In this document: in pieces, positions 23,881 through 32,995 of the stretch
How positions within the stretch are numbered: the first letter of the stretch is position 1
Layout of the letters: every line of letters starts with the position of its first letter
Assembly: GCA_001790515.1 (NCBI GenBank)
Contig: MGCS01000008.1
Location: forward strand, 1 to 43,958
Reading direction: 5' to 3'
Length of the DNA: 43,958 nucleotides
Source of the DNA: Candidatus Saccharibacteria bacterium RIFCSPHIGHO2_12_FULL_44_22
GTDB lineage: Bacteria; Patescibacteriota; Saccharimonadia; Saccharimonadales; Saccharimonadaceae
Program-made: the position numbers and the translations under genes
The notes under the pieces: model-generated
What the model saw: the letters and a program-made list of their open reading frames with translations, nothing else
Database searches by the model: none
Told to the model about the DNA's origin: nothing

Positions 23881-24126
23881 CTACCCGATACTCACGAGCG
23901 TCCAGCTACCACCATGGTTGTCGCTCCGCAGACGAATGTCACTTTGTCCATCACTCATCGTGAGCACTTGTGCCATTCGCTCGCCGCTTCGGATGACTGT
24001 GCGCAACCCATTATCGACAAAGTCGTAGGTGCGCCCTGCGTACTCCATGCGTCGTGGGATTGCACGCATATCGCGTCCAAATCCCATTGCTGTGATTGCG
24101 ACTGGTGTATTAATTGTTGTTTTCAT
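23881..24126 (-). CDS. Small hypothetical basic protein
   Basis: 81 residues, Arg/Met-rich, no family recognised. Beta-rich pattern (RMEYAGRTYDFVDNG, RMAQVLTMSDGQ, SDIRLRSDNHGGSWTLVSI) suggests a small barrel. GAGGGGGAATAGGA precedes the ATG and TATACT lies about 30 nt further upstream, so it is a leadered gene with its own terminator. Small barrels of this kind can bind nucleic acid or partner proteins. Confidence 0.6.
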   Translation of the reverse strand: MKTTINTPVAITAMGFGRDMRAIPRRMEYAGRTYDFVDNGLRTVIRSGERMAQVLTMSDGQSDIRLRSDNHGGSWTLVSIG

Positions 24127-24439
24127 TATCCTATTCCCCCTCTTGGATGTGTTGTTTTGAGTATAAAAAATACTGACTACAAATGAGTGTGCCAGCGTAC
24201 GGATTTATGGGTGGAACTACAAGACTAAACAAAATTAACCGCACGTATTTGTTCGTAATGTCTGAAGTAGTGATTTGAAGTACGACAGGGACGCTTGGCG
24301 TAGCCAGTGTGTGTATCGACTTTGGTTTTGATTAGTCTGCGAGTGAAAAGGTTTCCCAGTACTCCCATGACTATCTACTAGTATAGCGCGGGCATTAGCT
24401 GACCGGTCAATGGCGTATGCTTGCTATTGTTGACATTAA
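24127..24439. other. Gap with no confident gene
   Basis: It holds the promoter of the 23881-24126 gene on its left edge and one weak small frame (24225-24368). I see no tRNA, repeat or strong hairpin. Confidence 0.5.
24225..24368 (-). CDS. Possible 47-residue orphan
   Basis: A basic peptide beginning MGVLGNLFTRRLIKTKVDTH. TATACT lies 11 nt before the ATG, a bit farther than in other leaderless genes. No family and no terminator, so this is a weak call. Confidence 0.3.
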   Translation of the reverse strand: MGVLGNLFTRRLIKTKVDTHTGYAKRPCRTSNHYFRHYEQIRAVNFV

Positions 24440-25132
24440 TTATTTCTTCAGTTTTTTGCCACGTTTGCCAAAGCCAAAGCTTCCTAGAACAACAGCAACG
24501 ACGATCACCCATGCAGCACTGACACACCATCCTGCCAGTACATCGGTCGGGTAGTGTACGCCCAGATACAATCGCGTAAAGCCTATCGCTATTACGTAGA
24601 ACGTCGCAATCGAAAACGTAATCCATCGCCAGCGCGTATGCCACATAACGACTACGAATGAAAACGCCAAAGCGCTTGATAGCATGGCGTGTCCGCTAGG
24701 GAATGAATAGCTATTTTCGAATATAAGATGCTGCCAAAGGTTCGGTCGGTCACGCTCGAATATGAGCTTTAGAGCGACATTAAGCAGCGCGGCACCTGCG
24801 ACACCTGCAGCTATCTGCAGGCATGATTGCCAACGGGAACGATACATAAATATCCCGATTGCTGCCGCTGTTAGTCCGGCAACTCCCAGAACGCCGCCAA
24901 GGCCAGTGATATGAAGGACGATTTCGTTAAGAACAGGGGTTGATTGATGATAGATACCAAGCAAAATACGAGTATCGATTTGCATCGTATCGCCTTCAAC
25001 AACTTCATCGGCAATGTAGGCAAATGCAACGACCGGAATAATAAATATGATAAATGCAACGATTAATTTCCGGAGGGTCGTGCGGCCTACGGGCTTGTCT
25101 GTTTGATCATAAATGTTACGCGTCCATGACAT
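24440..25132 (-). CDS. PAP2-family membrane phosphatase
   Basis: 230 residues with about six TM helices. All three catalytic motifs are present: KLIFERDRP (KxxxxxxRP), SFPSGHAM (PSGH) and TRLYLGVHYPTD (SRxxxxxHxxxD with Thr for Ser). The family removes phosphate from phosphatidylglycerol-phosphate, phosphatidate or undecaprenyl pyrophosphate. The C-terminus is very basic (KRGKKLKK). TACTAT (25142-25147) ends 9 nt before the ATG; likely leaderless. Divergent from the 25186 gene. Confidence 0.92.
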   Translation of the reverse strand: MSWTRNIYDQTDKPVGRTTLRKLIVAFIIFIIPVVAFAYIADEVVEGDTMQIDTRILLGIYHQSTPVLNEIVLHITGLGGVLGVAGLTAAAIGIFMYRSRWQSCLQIAAGVAGAALLNVALKLIFERDRPNLWQHLIFENSYSFPSGHAMLSSALAFSFVVVMWHTRWRWITFSIATFYVIAIGFTRLYLGVHYPTDVLAGWCVSAAWVIVVAVVLGSFGFGKRGKKLKK

Positions 25133-25185
25133 TGTCCATCTATAGTATCATTTCTATAAATAATCACGAGTATAATAGATAGTAC

Positions 25186-26628
25186 ATGGAGGTAAACGAA
25201 TTCAGTTTAGGAGACTATCGCGGCCCGATGGTGTTTGTCGATGTCGAAACGGACGGTATGAACTACACACGTGGCCATGTTATTGAGGTTGCGGCAATTC
25301 GTGTCGAAAACGGCCAGATTGTTGATGAATTCAAATCACTGATCAATCCCGACAGTGAACTGCCCTACTTTATAACAAAACTAACTGGCATCAGTTCGTC
25401 GGATCTTGTTGGTGCGCCTCATTTTTCGCAAATCGCAGACAAACTGTATGGCGTAATGGAAGGCGCGCTGTTTGTCGCACATAACGTCAAGTTCGACTAT
25501 TCGTTTTTGAAATCAGAATTTCGTCGCGTCGGCATGGATTTCTCTCCACGATTGTTTTGCACTGTGCGACTAAGCCGCGCGCTGTACCCTGAACAGTCGA
25601 GCCACAAGCTGGCGTCACTTATTGATCGTCACGGATTGCAATTTACTGATCGTCACCGAGCATACGATGATGCACATGCACTCTGGCAATTTGTGCAGAT
25701 TGCGGTGTCGACATTTGATACTGCGACGATCACTGCAGCGTTCAAAAAACAGTTACGATACCAGTCGTTGCCGCAACATCTTTCGTGGGAAGATATCAAC
25801 GCCCTACCCGATACGCCAGGCGTCTATTTTTTTGACGATGACGACGGTAATCCACTATATATTGGTAAAAGTGTGACGATTCGCCGTCGTGTTATGAGCC
25901 ACTTTAATCAAGATAGTGAACAATACAAAGAATTCAAAATGGCGCAACAAGTAAAAAAGATTCGGTATCAAGAAACGAGTGGAGAGTTAGAGGCGTTACT
26001 ACTTGAATCGCACCTGATAAAAACAATGCAGCCTCTGTTTAACCGACGATTGCGCCGCGTATCAAGTTTGATTGTCGCCAGACAAGTGTTCGACGTTCAC
26101 GGCTACGCAACAATTACAGCAGGTGTTCTCGACGATCCATCCCAGGCTGACGACCAATCGATTGTTGCCACCTATGCTAGCCGAGGCAAAGCAAAGAGCT
26201 CGCTCGAAAGTACTGTAAAGTTATTTCAGCTATGCCCAAAGCTATGTGGACTAGAAAAGTCCAAGGGTGCTTGTTTTTCGTACCAGCTTGGTCGATGTAA
26301 TGGTGCCTGCGTGGGTGCGGAATTACCACAACTATATAATCAACGTGTCGACGATGCGTTTGATGCGCGCCGCGTTGATGCATGGCCGTACGAAAGTCCT
26401 ATTGTCGTACAAGAGCGGCTGATAGATACGCCAGCCCATAAAGGCTTTGTGGTTGATGACTGGCGTGTACTTGGCCATATTGAGCAACAGGATGATTGCG
26501 ATCCAGTGTTTCACCGGCGTGAGCAGCCGTTCGATCTCGATGCCTACAAAATATTGCACGCATTTATTATGGATGGCAAGAAAGTGACGGTATCAACGAT
26601 ACCCCGGGACTATTTAGAGCATCTATAG
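25186..26628 (+). CDS. DnaQ-like exonuclease fused to GIY-YIG nuclease
   Basis: 480 residues. Residues 13-175 are a DEDDh exonuclease: DVETDG, HNVKFDYSFL, and HRAYDDAHA. Residues 207-290 form a GIY-YIG nuclease as in UvrC/Cho (PGVYFFDDDDGNPLYIGKS, then RRRV and a Glu at SGELEALLLESHLI). The Cys-rich region CPKLCGLEKSKGACF and RCNGACVG resembles the UvrC/Cho segment that follows. Such fusions occur widely in Actinobacteria and relatives and are thought to work in excision repair. TATAAT (25171-25176) ends 9 nt before the ATG: leaderless. Confidence 0.92.
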   Translation: MEVNEFSLGDYRGPMVFVDVETDGMNYTRGHVIEVAAIRVENGQIVDEFKSLINPDSELPYFITKLTGISSSDLVGAPHFSQIADKLYGVMEGALFVAHNVKFDYSFLKSEFRRVGMDFSPRLFCTVRLSRALYPEQSSHKLASLIDRHGLQFTDRHRAYDDAHALWQFVQIAVSTFDTATITAAFKKQLRYQSLPQHLSWEDINALPDTPGVYFFDDDDGNPLYIGKSVTIRRRVMSHFNQDSEQYKEFKMAQQVKKIRYQETSGELEALLLESHLIKTMQPLFNRRLRRVSSLIVARQVFDVHGYATITAGVLDDPSQADDQSIVATYASRGKAKSSLESTVKLFQLCPKLCGLEKSKGACFSYQLGRCNGACVGAELPQLYNQRVDDAFDARRVDAWPYESPIVVQERLIDTPAHKGFVVDDWRVLGHIEQQDDCDPVFHRREQPFDLDAYKILHAFIMDGKKVTVSTIPRDYLEHL

Positions 26629-26699
26629 ACATATCTAGTTGTTTATATTATGATACCCGTAACCCGCTCTATCCCAACTGTGAGAAAGAAGGTCGCACT

Positions 26700-26801
26700 A
26701 TGTATTACCGAAGACTGAAGCTAGTCGCACTTGCAGCCGGCATGGTCGCTGCAGTGATCTTCAACGTGATCATGGACAACAAGCTGAGGGAACAGGCATG
26801 A
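26700..26801 (+). CDS. 33-residue membrane micro-protein
   Basis: ATG 26700 follows AAGAAGG by 7 nt. A basic start (MYYRRLK) leads to one TM segment (LVALAAGMVAAVIFNVIM) and a charged end (DNKLREQA). The stop overlaps the next ATG (ATGA at 26798-26801), so the two are translationally coupled. First of three micro-ORFs between the DnaQ/GIY-YIG gene and tgt. Confidence 0.55.
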   Translation: MYYRRLKLVALAAGMVAAVIFNVIMDNKLREQA

Positions 26802-26908
26802 AGCCATGCGCTCTGGCAGTTGTGGTGGTAGCGGCAATCACCGCTGTCGTTACTGCTGTATGCAGATCCGCGCTTGGATCATCGGCTGGTCCAGTCAGGA
26901 CTAGATAG
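26798..26908 (+). CDS. 36-residue hydrophobic micro-protein
   Basis: Coupled to the preceding micro-ORF by ATGA overlap. One TM segment (CALAVVVVAAITAVVTAVC) precedes a short polar Arg-containing tail (RSALGSSAGPVRTR). Two Cys bracket the helix. No family recognised. Confidence 0.5.
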   Translation: MKPCALAVVVVAAITAVVTAVCRSALGSSAGPVRTR

Positions 26909-26948
26909 CTCCACTCCATTTCTGGCCATGTCAACATAAGGAGCGGTT

Positions 26949-27149
26949 ATGAAGCAGTTTGACCTTGCGGTGTTGTCAAGTAAGAACGCGCCGTTTATGC
27001 GAAAACGATCGCGACGGTGGTCAATTGCATCGAGGATTGGTGGAATGATTCCACTGTCGGTCCAGTGTAGTCGTCCAGTCGTCAGCCTTCGTGCCAGCAT
27101 TTCCTGGATACAGGAAATGCGTCGAGCATTGGGGCGTCAGTACCCGTAG
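26949..27149 (+). CDS. 66-residue cationic micro-protein
   Basis: AAGGAG is 6 nt before ATG 26949. Strongly basic (RKRSRRWSIASRIGG, then RRALGRQYP) with several Ser, Trp and Cys. It could bind RNA or act on membranes, but no family is recognised. A powerful terminator follows, closing the three-gene cassette. Base composition is more GC-rich than in the flanking leaderless genes. Confidence 0.5.
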   Translation: MKQFDLAVLSSKNAPFMRKRSRRWSIASRIGGMIPLSVQCSRPVVSLRASISWIQEMRRALGRQYP

Positions 27150-27153
27150 TGTG

Positions 27154-27197
27154 CGTGTGTCGCTCGTGAGGAGATCCTCACGAGCGACACACGTTTT
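27154..27197 (+). terminator. Strong terminator of the micro-ORF cassette
   Basis: A 19-bp perfect stem (27154-27172 with 27175-27193; CGTGTGTCGCTCGTGAGGA) followed by TTTT. It ends just upstream of the tgt promoter. Confidence 0.9.
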
Positions 27198-27220
27198 GAA
27201 TTTGTGATACGCTAATACAG

Positions 27221-28423
27221 ATGAAAAAAGCACTCGAATTTGAAATCCACGATCGTTTACCTGGCGCGTTGGCGCGGACTGGGACGATTACGACGCCACA
27301 CGGCATAATCCAAACTCCCGCATTTATTCCTGTGGGAACGAAAGCGACGCTAAAGGCACTGACACCAGAACAATTGTCTGAAACGGGCGCACAGGCAGTG
27401 TTAGCAAACGCCTATCATTTATATCTTCGCCCTGGGCACGATATCATCGACCAGGCTGGTGGACTGAACGAATTCATGCATTGGGACAAGCCGACATTCA
27501 CTGACAGCGGCGGATTCCAGGTTATGTCATTAGGTGTCGGGTTTAAAAAAATTATCGACATGGACGGCAAGACTGACGAGCGTCCACTTGGCAAAAAGGA
27601 AAAGTTGGCATGGATTGACAATGACGGTGTAAAATTCAAGTCGCATTTAGACGGCAGTATGCATAAATTTACACCAGAACTATCGATGCAGATTCAGCAT
27701 GGCATTGGTGCTGACATTACATTCGCTTTTGACGAATTGACGACGCTACATCATAATTATGAGTATCAAGTGGAATCACTTCACGAACGCACGCATCCAT
27801 GGGCAGTGCGGAGCCTTGTTGAACACCAGCGCTTGAACGAAGTGCGTACGCATCGACCGCCGCAAGCATTATTTGGTGTCGTTCAAGGAGCTAATTACGA
27901 AGATTTGCGACGGGAATGCTCAAAGTTTTTGGGTGCAATGGATTTTGACGGATACGGACTGGGTGGTGCATTCACCAAAGAAAATATCGGCGAAATCACT
28001 GGCTGGATGTGCCAAGAATTGCCCGAAAACAAACCACGGCATATGCTAGGGATCAGCGAACCTGATGATATATTTGATTGCATTGAAAACGGTGCTGACA
28101 CATTCGACTGCGTGTCACCTGCCCGTGTAGGTAGAAACGGTGCATTGTACACTAAATTCGGCCGGGTTAATGTCACTCGTGCGCAATATGCTACTGACTT
28201 TACTTCGTTCGATGCCGACTGCGATTGCTATACGTGTCAGAATTTTACATCCGCTTATCTTCATCACCTATTCAAATCTGGTGAATTACTGTCAAATACG
28301 CTAGCGACGATTCATAACGAACGCTTCATTATTCGGTTAGTCGATGATATTCGCCGTAGTATTAGCGACGGAACGTTCTATGATTTCAAACAGGTATTTT
28401 TGAATAATTACTATTCCAAATAA
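27221..28423 (+). CDS. tgt: tRNA-guanine transglycosylase
   Basis: 400 residues. FTDSGGFQVMSL holds the first catalytic Asp, the DCVSPARVGRNGALYT region the second, and GVVQGANYEDLRRE binds substrate. The zinc site CDCYTCQNFTSAYLHHL (Cys-x-Cys-x2-Cys...His) is intact. The enzyme swaps guanine at position 34 of GUN tRNAs for a queuine precursor. The usual DECTP is DELTT here. A TACGCT -10 with TGA ahead (27208-27213) ends 7 nt before the ATG: leaderless. A hairpin at 28427-28452 follows the stop. Other queuosine genes are not in the window. Confidence 0.94.
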   Translation: MKKALEFEIHDRLPGALARTGTITTPHGIIQTPAFIPVGTKATLKALTPEQLSETGAQAVLANAYHLYLRPGHDIIDQAGGLNEFMHWDKPTFTDSGGFQVMSLGVGFKKIIDMDGKTDERPLGKKEKLAWIDNDGVKFKSHLDGSMHKFTPELSMQIQHGIGADITFAFDELTTLHHNYEYQVESLHERTHPWAVRSLVEHQRLNEVRTHRPPQALFGVVQGANYEDLRRECSKFLGAMDFDGYGLGGAFTKENIGEITGWMCQELPENKPRHMLGISEPDDIFDCIENGADTFDCVSPARVGRNGALYTKFGRVNVTRAQYATDFTSFDADCDCYTCQNFTSAYLHHLFKSGELLSNTLATIHNERFIIRLVDDIRRSISDGTFYDFKQVFLNNYYSK

Positions 28424-28426
28424 TAG

Positions 28427-28452
28427 GAAATCCCTCGCTGACTACGGATTTC
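28427..28452 (+). terminator. Hairpin after tgt
   Basis: GAAATCC (28427-28433) pairs with GGATTTC (28446-28452); no strong U-run. Confidence 0.5.
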
Positions 28453-28502
28453 TAGTATAGATGTCGGTAGTCAATCACCTGTATATTTGCTATCATACAG
28501 TT

Positions 28503-28796
28503 ATGCATACGTTTATTCTTGTCACTCACATACTATCAATGTCGTTATCACTTTTGCTAATGACGGGCGCGATAGGTATGGCTCTGTTTGGTGTAAAATC
28601 TTCGGTAACGGCAGCAACAATAGGCATGGTGATGACAGTTAGTGGCTTTGTAACTGGCGGCCTATTGCTTCTAGGATCTCCATTGACGATGCAATGCGTA
28701 ACACTGACGGCGTATCTATTGGTCATGGTTGTGGTATACCGATTCGGATTTGGCATGGGTCATGTCGAAAATGCACGGCTTGTTCGATCTAGCTAG
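28503..28796 (+). CDS. Small three-helix membrane protein
   Basis: 97 residues from ATG 28503. TGC-TATCAT (28491-28496) ends 6 nt upstream: leaderless. Three hydrophobic segments: around residues 5-30, 35-58 and 62-82, ending FGMGHVENARLVRSS. His in THILSMSLSL and Met-rich helices are notable; a haem or metal role is possible but unsupported. No family recognised. Confidence 0.65.
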   Translation: MHTFILVTHILSMSLSLLLMTGAIGMALFGVKSSVTAATIGMVMTVSGFVTGGLLLLGSPLTMQCVTLTAYLLVMVVVYRFGFGMGHVENARLVRSS

Positions 28797-28839
28797 TCAC
28801 TACTGTAATAATGCGACAATATAGAGTATACTTACAGAC

Positions 28840-29973
28840 ATGAAAGTCCGTATTGAAATTGATACCCATACCTTTGTTCGTTTTTGGCTTGTAGTCATTG
28901 GATTTGCGCTTGCCGCATTGGCAATATTCAGTGCTCGATCTGCACTGATGATTCTTGGTATCGCTTTTTTCTTGGCGCTAGCCCTTAATAGCCCAGTGAC
29001 AAAACTAGCCGGGTGGTTACCTGGCAAAAGTCGTGTTGGCGGCACTGCAATCGCCTTCGTTATCGTCGTGGCGCTGTTGGGTGCGTTTATCGTACTGGTA
29101 GTCCCACCTATTATCCAACAGACTGCCAAGGTTGCAGAGACGATTCCGTCTCTTGTCGATTCGGCGCAGCAGCAGTGGCATGGTGTCGATGAATTGGTAA
29201 CGAAATACCATCTTGAATCCCAAGTTGACAACGCGGTCAATTCTATCAAAGACAATGCAGCTGGCTGGGCTGCTAATGCTGGACAGATTGCAGTCTCTAG
29301 TCTTGGGTCGTTGCTTGGTCTGATCGCGTCAACATTCTTGGTGTTGGTACTGTCGTTCTTGATGCTTATCGAAGCGCCGATGTGGTTGCGCCGACTGTGG
29401 GCGGTCTACAACGACAACGAACGCATGGAGGCTCATAAAAAACTTGCATCGCGCATGTATAATGTCGTAACGGGATATGTCACAGGACAACTGACAGTAT
29501 CGGCCATAGGTGCGTTCACTACGGGTATCGTCGTGTTTGTGTTGCACTTTGTATTTCCTAATATCCCAATCAACCTTGCACTCCCTGCTGCTGCGATTGC
29601 ATTTGTATTTTCACTGATTCCTATGTTCGGATCGACAATCGCAGGAGTATTGATTTCGATTTTGCTGGCATTTAACGATGTTACTGCTGCAATTGTGTTC
29701 GTGATCTTCTTTATTCTGTATCAGCAAGTTGAAAACAATCTTATTGCCCCGAAAATCCAGTCAAAGGCTGTCGAATTGTCTGCACTGGCTGTACTCGCCG
29801 CGGTAACGGTTGGGCTATATGTGTTCGGCATAGCTGGAGGTATTATATCGATACCAATAGCAGGCTGCATCAAAGTACTTCTTGAAGATTATCTAGAGCG
29901 TGCAAAACTGAAGCGTCACAAGAGTGACAAGCCGCTTCACAAACTTGTGAAAAAAATGCATAGTGAGTCTTAG
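28840..29973 (+). CDS. AI-2E family transporter (PerM/YdiK-like)
   Basis: 377 residues. The AI-2E (PF01594) pattern: two N-terminal TM helices, a soluble coiled section (IPSLVDSAQQQWHG...), then several TM helices with IPMFGSTIAGV and the end motif FGIAGGIISIPIAG. The family includes transporters of autoinducer-2, polyols or Na+/H+, and many members have unknown substrate. TATACT (28827-28832) ends 7 nt before the ATG: leaderless. The C-terminus is basic. Confidence 0.92.
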   Translation: MKVRIEIDTHTFVRFWLVVIGFALAALAIFSARSALMILGIAFFLALALNSPVTKLAGWLPGKSRVGGTAIAFVIVVALLGAFIVLVVPPIIQQTAKVAETIPSLVDSAQQQWHGVDELVTKYHLESQVDNAVNSIKDNAAGWAANAGQIAVSSLGSLLGLIASTFLVLVLSFLMLIEAPMWLRRLWAVYNDNERMEAHKKLASRMYNVVTGYVTGQLTVSAIGAFTTGIVVFVLHFVFPNIPINLALPAAAIAFVFSLIPMFGSTIAGVLISILLAFNDVTAAIVFVIFFILYQQVENNLIAPKIQSKAVELSALAVLAAVTVGLYVFGIAGGIISIPIAGCIKVLLEDYLERAKLKRHKSDKPLHKLVKKMHSES

Positions 29974-30033
29974 AGAGACCTGCAACGACCACCAATACTT
30001 GCCATTTAGTTCATTATATGCTATAATTATAGT

Positions 30034-30555
30034 ATGTATGAATCTGCACAAAAGACCGAATATATAGCATCTCAATTTGACATGATTGCTTCGTCTGAAC
30101 TACGCAAGAAAGCGATGGCTGTATGTTTAGCTTTAAGCGTTGCGGCGCTATCTGGCTGTTCAGGATCAGAAGAACAAATGCAAAGCGTTGCTATATCCGA
30201 GCAGGAGCGAAACCGTAATGACAGTAATTTTTCTATCACTGGGTTAGAATGTAACTCAGATGAAATGACAGTATCTGTTATTGCCAGAGGTGCTACATTC
30301 ATACGTCTTGAGAACAGAGACGATCTGGATGCTGGCTACACTCTTATGAAATCTGATGACGCGTCTATAAAGACCATTGTAGATGCAGATACAAATGTTT
30401 CTGATGTAGCACTTGTAAAAGGTGATCTTGCTCAGAATATAGCAATCAAAGTGACGGATTTCAATCCGAATGAAGTAATGCGCGTGTTATCGGGGTCGGA
30501 ATATGGAGATAGTATCGACGAGATTATAAACCCGGTCGCTACTTGTAACGTCTAG
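30034..30555 (+). CDS. Putative lipoprotein with extended N-terminus
   Basis: 173 residues. A lipobox LSGC at about residue 42 follows AVCLALSVAA, preceded by RKKAM. The 25 residues before the signal are unusual for a lipoprotein; ATG 30082 would give a normal one, but extended -10 TGC-TATAAT (30022-30027) ends 6 nt before ATG 30034, so the leaderless start is favoured. The mature part is acidic and beta-rich with Cys at LECNS and the end ATCNV. Predicted on the outer face of the membrane. Function unknown. Confidence 0.65.
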   Translation: MYESAQKTEYIASQFDMIASSELRKKAMAVCLALSVAALSGCSGSEEQMQSVAISEQERNRNDSNFSITGLECNSDEMTVSVIARGATFIRLENRDDLDAGYTLMKSDDASIKTIVDADTNVSDVALVKGDLAQNIAIKVTDFNPNEVMRVLSGSEYGDSIDEIINPVATCNV

Positions 30556-30556
30556 A

Positions 30557-31990
30557 TTATTTATATTCCCAAATGCTGCCATGGGCAGTGTCGCGAACTA
30601 TGATTCCTGCGTCGAGCAGTTCGTTGCGCAGCTCATCTGATTTTGCCCAATCTTTCTCATCACGTGCTCGCTGTCGCTCGATAACCTTCTGTTTTAAATC
30701 GTCGTCGATGTCTGGTGTCGACTTTTTTAATTGGATTCCCAGAGTCTGATCGATAGTGTCGATAAGTTGATTGAGTCCGTGTTGGTGAATGTCTTGCAGT
30801 GATTTACCATCCAGTTGGCCGAATGCGCCATCAATAACTTTTAATGCTTCTGGAGTGTTCATGTCATCATTCAATGCCTCTACGATAGCCTGGTTGGCCG
30901 CTAGCAATAGAATGGCTTTCTCGTCGTCATCGACGAGGGTGTCATGTGTTTGGTGACGAAGCACCGCGATAGCTTGCCAGTGTTTCAACCGATTATGCGC
31001 GGCATCGATATTGTCGAAACTAAATTGTGTCTGATGACGATAGTGAGACTGGAGTACTAATAGTCGAAACGCGAGCGGATCTATGCCTTTATCAATCAAA
31101 TCTCGGAGGGTGTAGAAATTGTGCGCACTTTTGCTCATCTTTTTGCCATCGACGAGTATATGCTCATTGTGGACAAATATTTTGGCGTACGTAGCGTCAG
31201 TAGTAAGTGCTGTACTTTGTGCAATCTCATTTTCATGATGAGGGAATGTCAGGTCGATGCCACCGGTGTGAATATCGAATGGCTGTCCAAGTTGCGAACT
31301 ACTCATGACGGAGCATTCAATATGCCAGCCTGGACGACCGGCTAAATCGTGTCCGTCCAATTCAAATTTCCACGCCGGTTCACCCGGTTTTTTTGTTTTC
31401 CATAATGCAAAATCGTGGGCAGAATCTTTGTCGTATTCATCGTTGGCGATGCGTTCAGAACTGGTGTTTTCATCAGTTAGTTCGACAAGCTGCCCGTATA
31501 CTTTGCCAGATCTCTTGTAGGCGTCTATCGAAAAGTAGACTCCGTCATCCGCAATATAAGCAAAGCCCTTAGTATGGAGATCACTAATAAGTTGCTTCAT
31601 GCCGTCAATCGTTGAATCGTCCGCGGCCTTTATGAAAGTGAGTGCATTTGTATCGTTACCGATTGTTTGCATGTCATCAAGAAAAATATCTCCGTATTCC
31701 GTCGTTAGTTTTCGAAGCGCATCCAACGCGTCCATGTCTGGATATTTCTCGCTGCTTCGTCTGATAGTCTTGTCGTCGACATCCGTAAAGTTCATCACAT
31801 GCTTAACTGTATAGCCATTTGCAACAACCGTTCTGCGTAGAATGTCTGCGGCAATAAATGCACTTAAATTACCAATGTGTACATTGTCGTAAACGGTTGG
31901 ACCGCAACTGTAAATGGTTACTTGGTCGGGGTTTATCGCAGCAAATGATTCGAGTTCTTTTGTGAGAGTGTTATGAAGTCGTAGTGTCAT
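30557..31990 (-). CDS. cysS: Cysteinyl-tRNA synthetase
   Basis: 477 residues from ATG 31990; the longer frame to 32020 would overlap the upstream gene by 50 nt. HIGN (VYDNVHIGNLSAF) and KMSKS (KKMSKSAHN) motifs are intact. Zinc ligands remain: Cys in YSCGPTVYD, Cys in WHIECSVMSS, His/Glu in FPHHENEI. Charges tRNA-Cys with cysteine in the cytoplasm. The start overlaps the end of the DHH gene by 20 nt, suggesting coupled translation. C-terminal DALR-like helices end in RDTAHGSIWEYK. Confidence 0.97.
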   Translation of the reverse strand: MTLRLHNTLTKELESFAAINPDQVTIYSCGPTVYDNVHIGNLSAFIAADILRRTVVANGYTVKHVMNFTDVDDKTIRRSSEKYPDMDALDALRKLTTEYGDIFLDDMQTIGNDTNALTFIKAADDSTIDGMKQLISDLHTKGFAYIADDGVYFSIDAYKRSGKVYGQLVELTDENTSSERIANDEYDKDSAHDFALWKTKKPGEPAWKFELDGHDLAGRPGWHIECSVMSSSQLGQPFDIHTGGIDLTFPHHENEIAQSTALTTDATYAKIFVHNEHILVDGKKMSKSAHNFYTLRDLIDKGIDPLAFRLLVLQSHYRHQTQFSFDNIDAAHNRLKHWQAIAVLRHQTHDTLVDDDEKAILLLAANQAIVEALNDDMNTPEALKVIDGAFGQLDGKSLQDIHQHGLNQLIDTIDQTLGIQLKKSTPDIDDDLKQKVIERQRARDEKDWAKSDELRNELLDAGIIVRDTAHGSIWEYK

Positions 31991-32963
31991 ATGCTGTGAT
32001 TGCCTTGTCTGTTGCGTCAACTAATTCTTTTACGATTGTATCGTATTCTTCATATGCACGAAAGCCCGCTGCATATTTATGTCCGCCACCGCCAAAATAG
32101 CCAGCGACTGTCTCTGCTATAGGCATGTTGCCGCGCAGTTTACCGGTAATTTTGCCGTCTGGGTAGGTTTTGATAGCAACGCCTAATTCGACACCTTCAA
32201 CCAGTCGCATTTCATCCAGTACTAGTACGCTTGGGTTATATTGATCACTATATTTTTGAATGTCTTCCCATGGAATATGGACGATCGCCAGTCTGCCACC
32301 AAGGAGGTATTGAATACGTGATATCAATTGACCTTTGTATTCTAATATCTCTGGGGATTTCTTCATGAATTCTCGTCGACGTTCTTCGATCGCGGCATTA
32401 CTGGCTCCACATTCGACTAATTTTCCGGCAACATAAAATGCATTTGGTGTGACATTTTGCGTCGTTAATCCAAGGCTATCGCTCATGATAGCAACCAGCA
32501 TACACTCTGCGGCGCGTTCGTTAATAGCCCATTGATTGTCCGCCGCTAATTTATAGATCACTTCGCTTGTGGCGACGGCGGTGTCGGACAGCATCGTATG
32601 ATCGAATGTTAGATTCGATTCGGTAGTATGGTGATCGATGACAAGCACGGGATGTGATTCCAGAAAATGGCGGACACCTGGCGTATCGAGCACTTTCGTA
32701 ATCAAGACGTCGGCACTTGTATCGACGATGATTGCAAGGTCTGCGAACGTGTCAAAATCACTCACTACCCTATCCCAACCCTGGATGTAGCGCATATATT
32801 TTGGTATTTCCACCGGACAATACATGATGACATCTTTGCCTAGATCACCCAGAATTTCTTCGAGTGCAATTGAACTTCCGAGCGAATCTCCGTCTGGGTT
32901 TTCGGCTTGGATAACAATTATTTTTTTGGCGTCAGTGATGAGTTTGGTTGCAGATTCGTACAT
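31971..32963 (-). CDS. DHH-family phosphoesterase, NrnA-like
   Basis: 330 residues. DHH domain with NPDGDSLGSS, VDTSADVL and VIDHHTTESN; C-terminal DHHA1 with GGGGHKYAAGFR. NrnA-type enzymes degrade nanoRNA and in some cases 3'-phosphoadenosine 5'-phosphate or cyclic dinucleotide products, with Mn2+. TACAAT (32972-32977) ends 8 nt before the ATG: leaderless. Precedes cysS in the same operon. Confidence 0.9.
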   Translation of the reverse strand: MYESATKLITDAKKIIVIQAENPDGDSLGSSIALEEILGDLGKDVIMYCPVEIPKYMRYIQGWDRVVSDFDTFADLAIIVDTSADVLITKVLDTPGVRHFLESHPVLVIDHHTTESNLTFDHTMLSDTAVATSEVIYKLAADNQWAINERAAECMLVAIMSDSLGLTTQNVTPNAFYVAGKLVECGASNAAIEERRREFMKKSPEILEYKGQLISRIQYLLGGRLAIVHIPWEDIQKYSDQYNPSVLVLDEMRLVEGVELGVAIKTYPDGKITGKLRGNMPIAETVAGYFGGGGHKYAAGFRAYEEYDTIVKELVDATDKAITAYDTTTS

Positions 32964-32995
32964 TACTTCTTATTGTAACAGAGACGCACGTTGAT

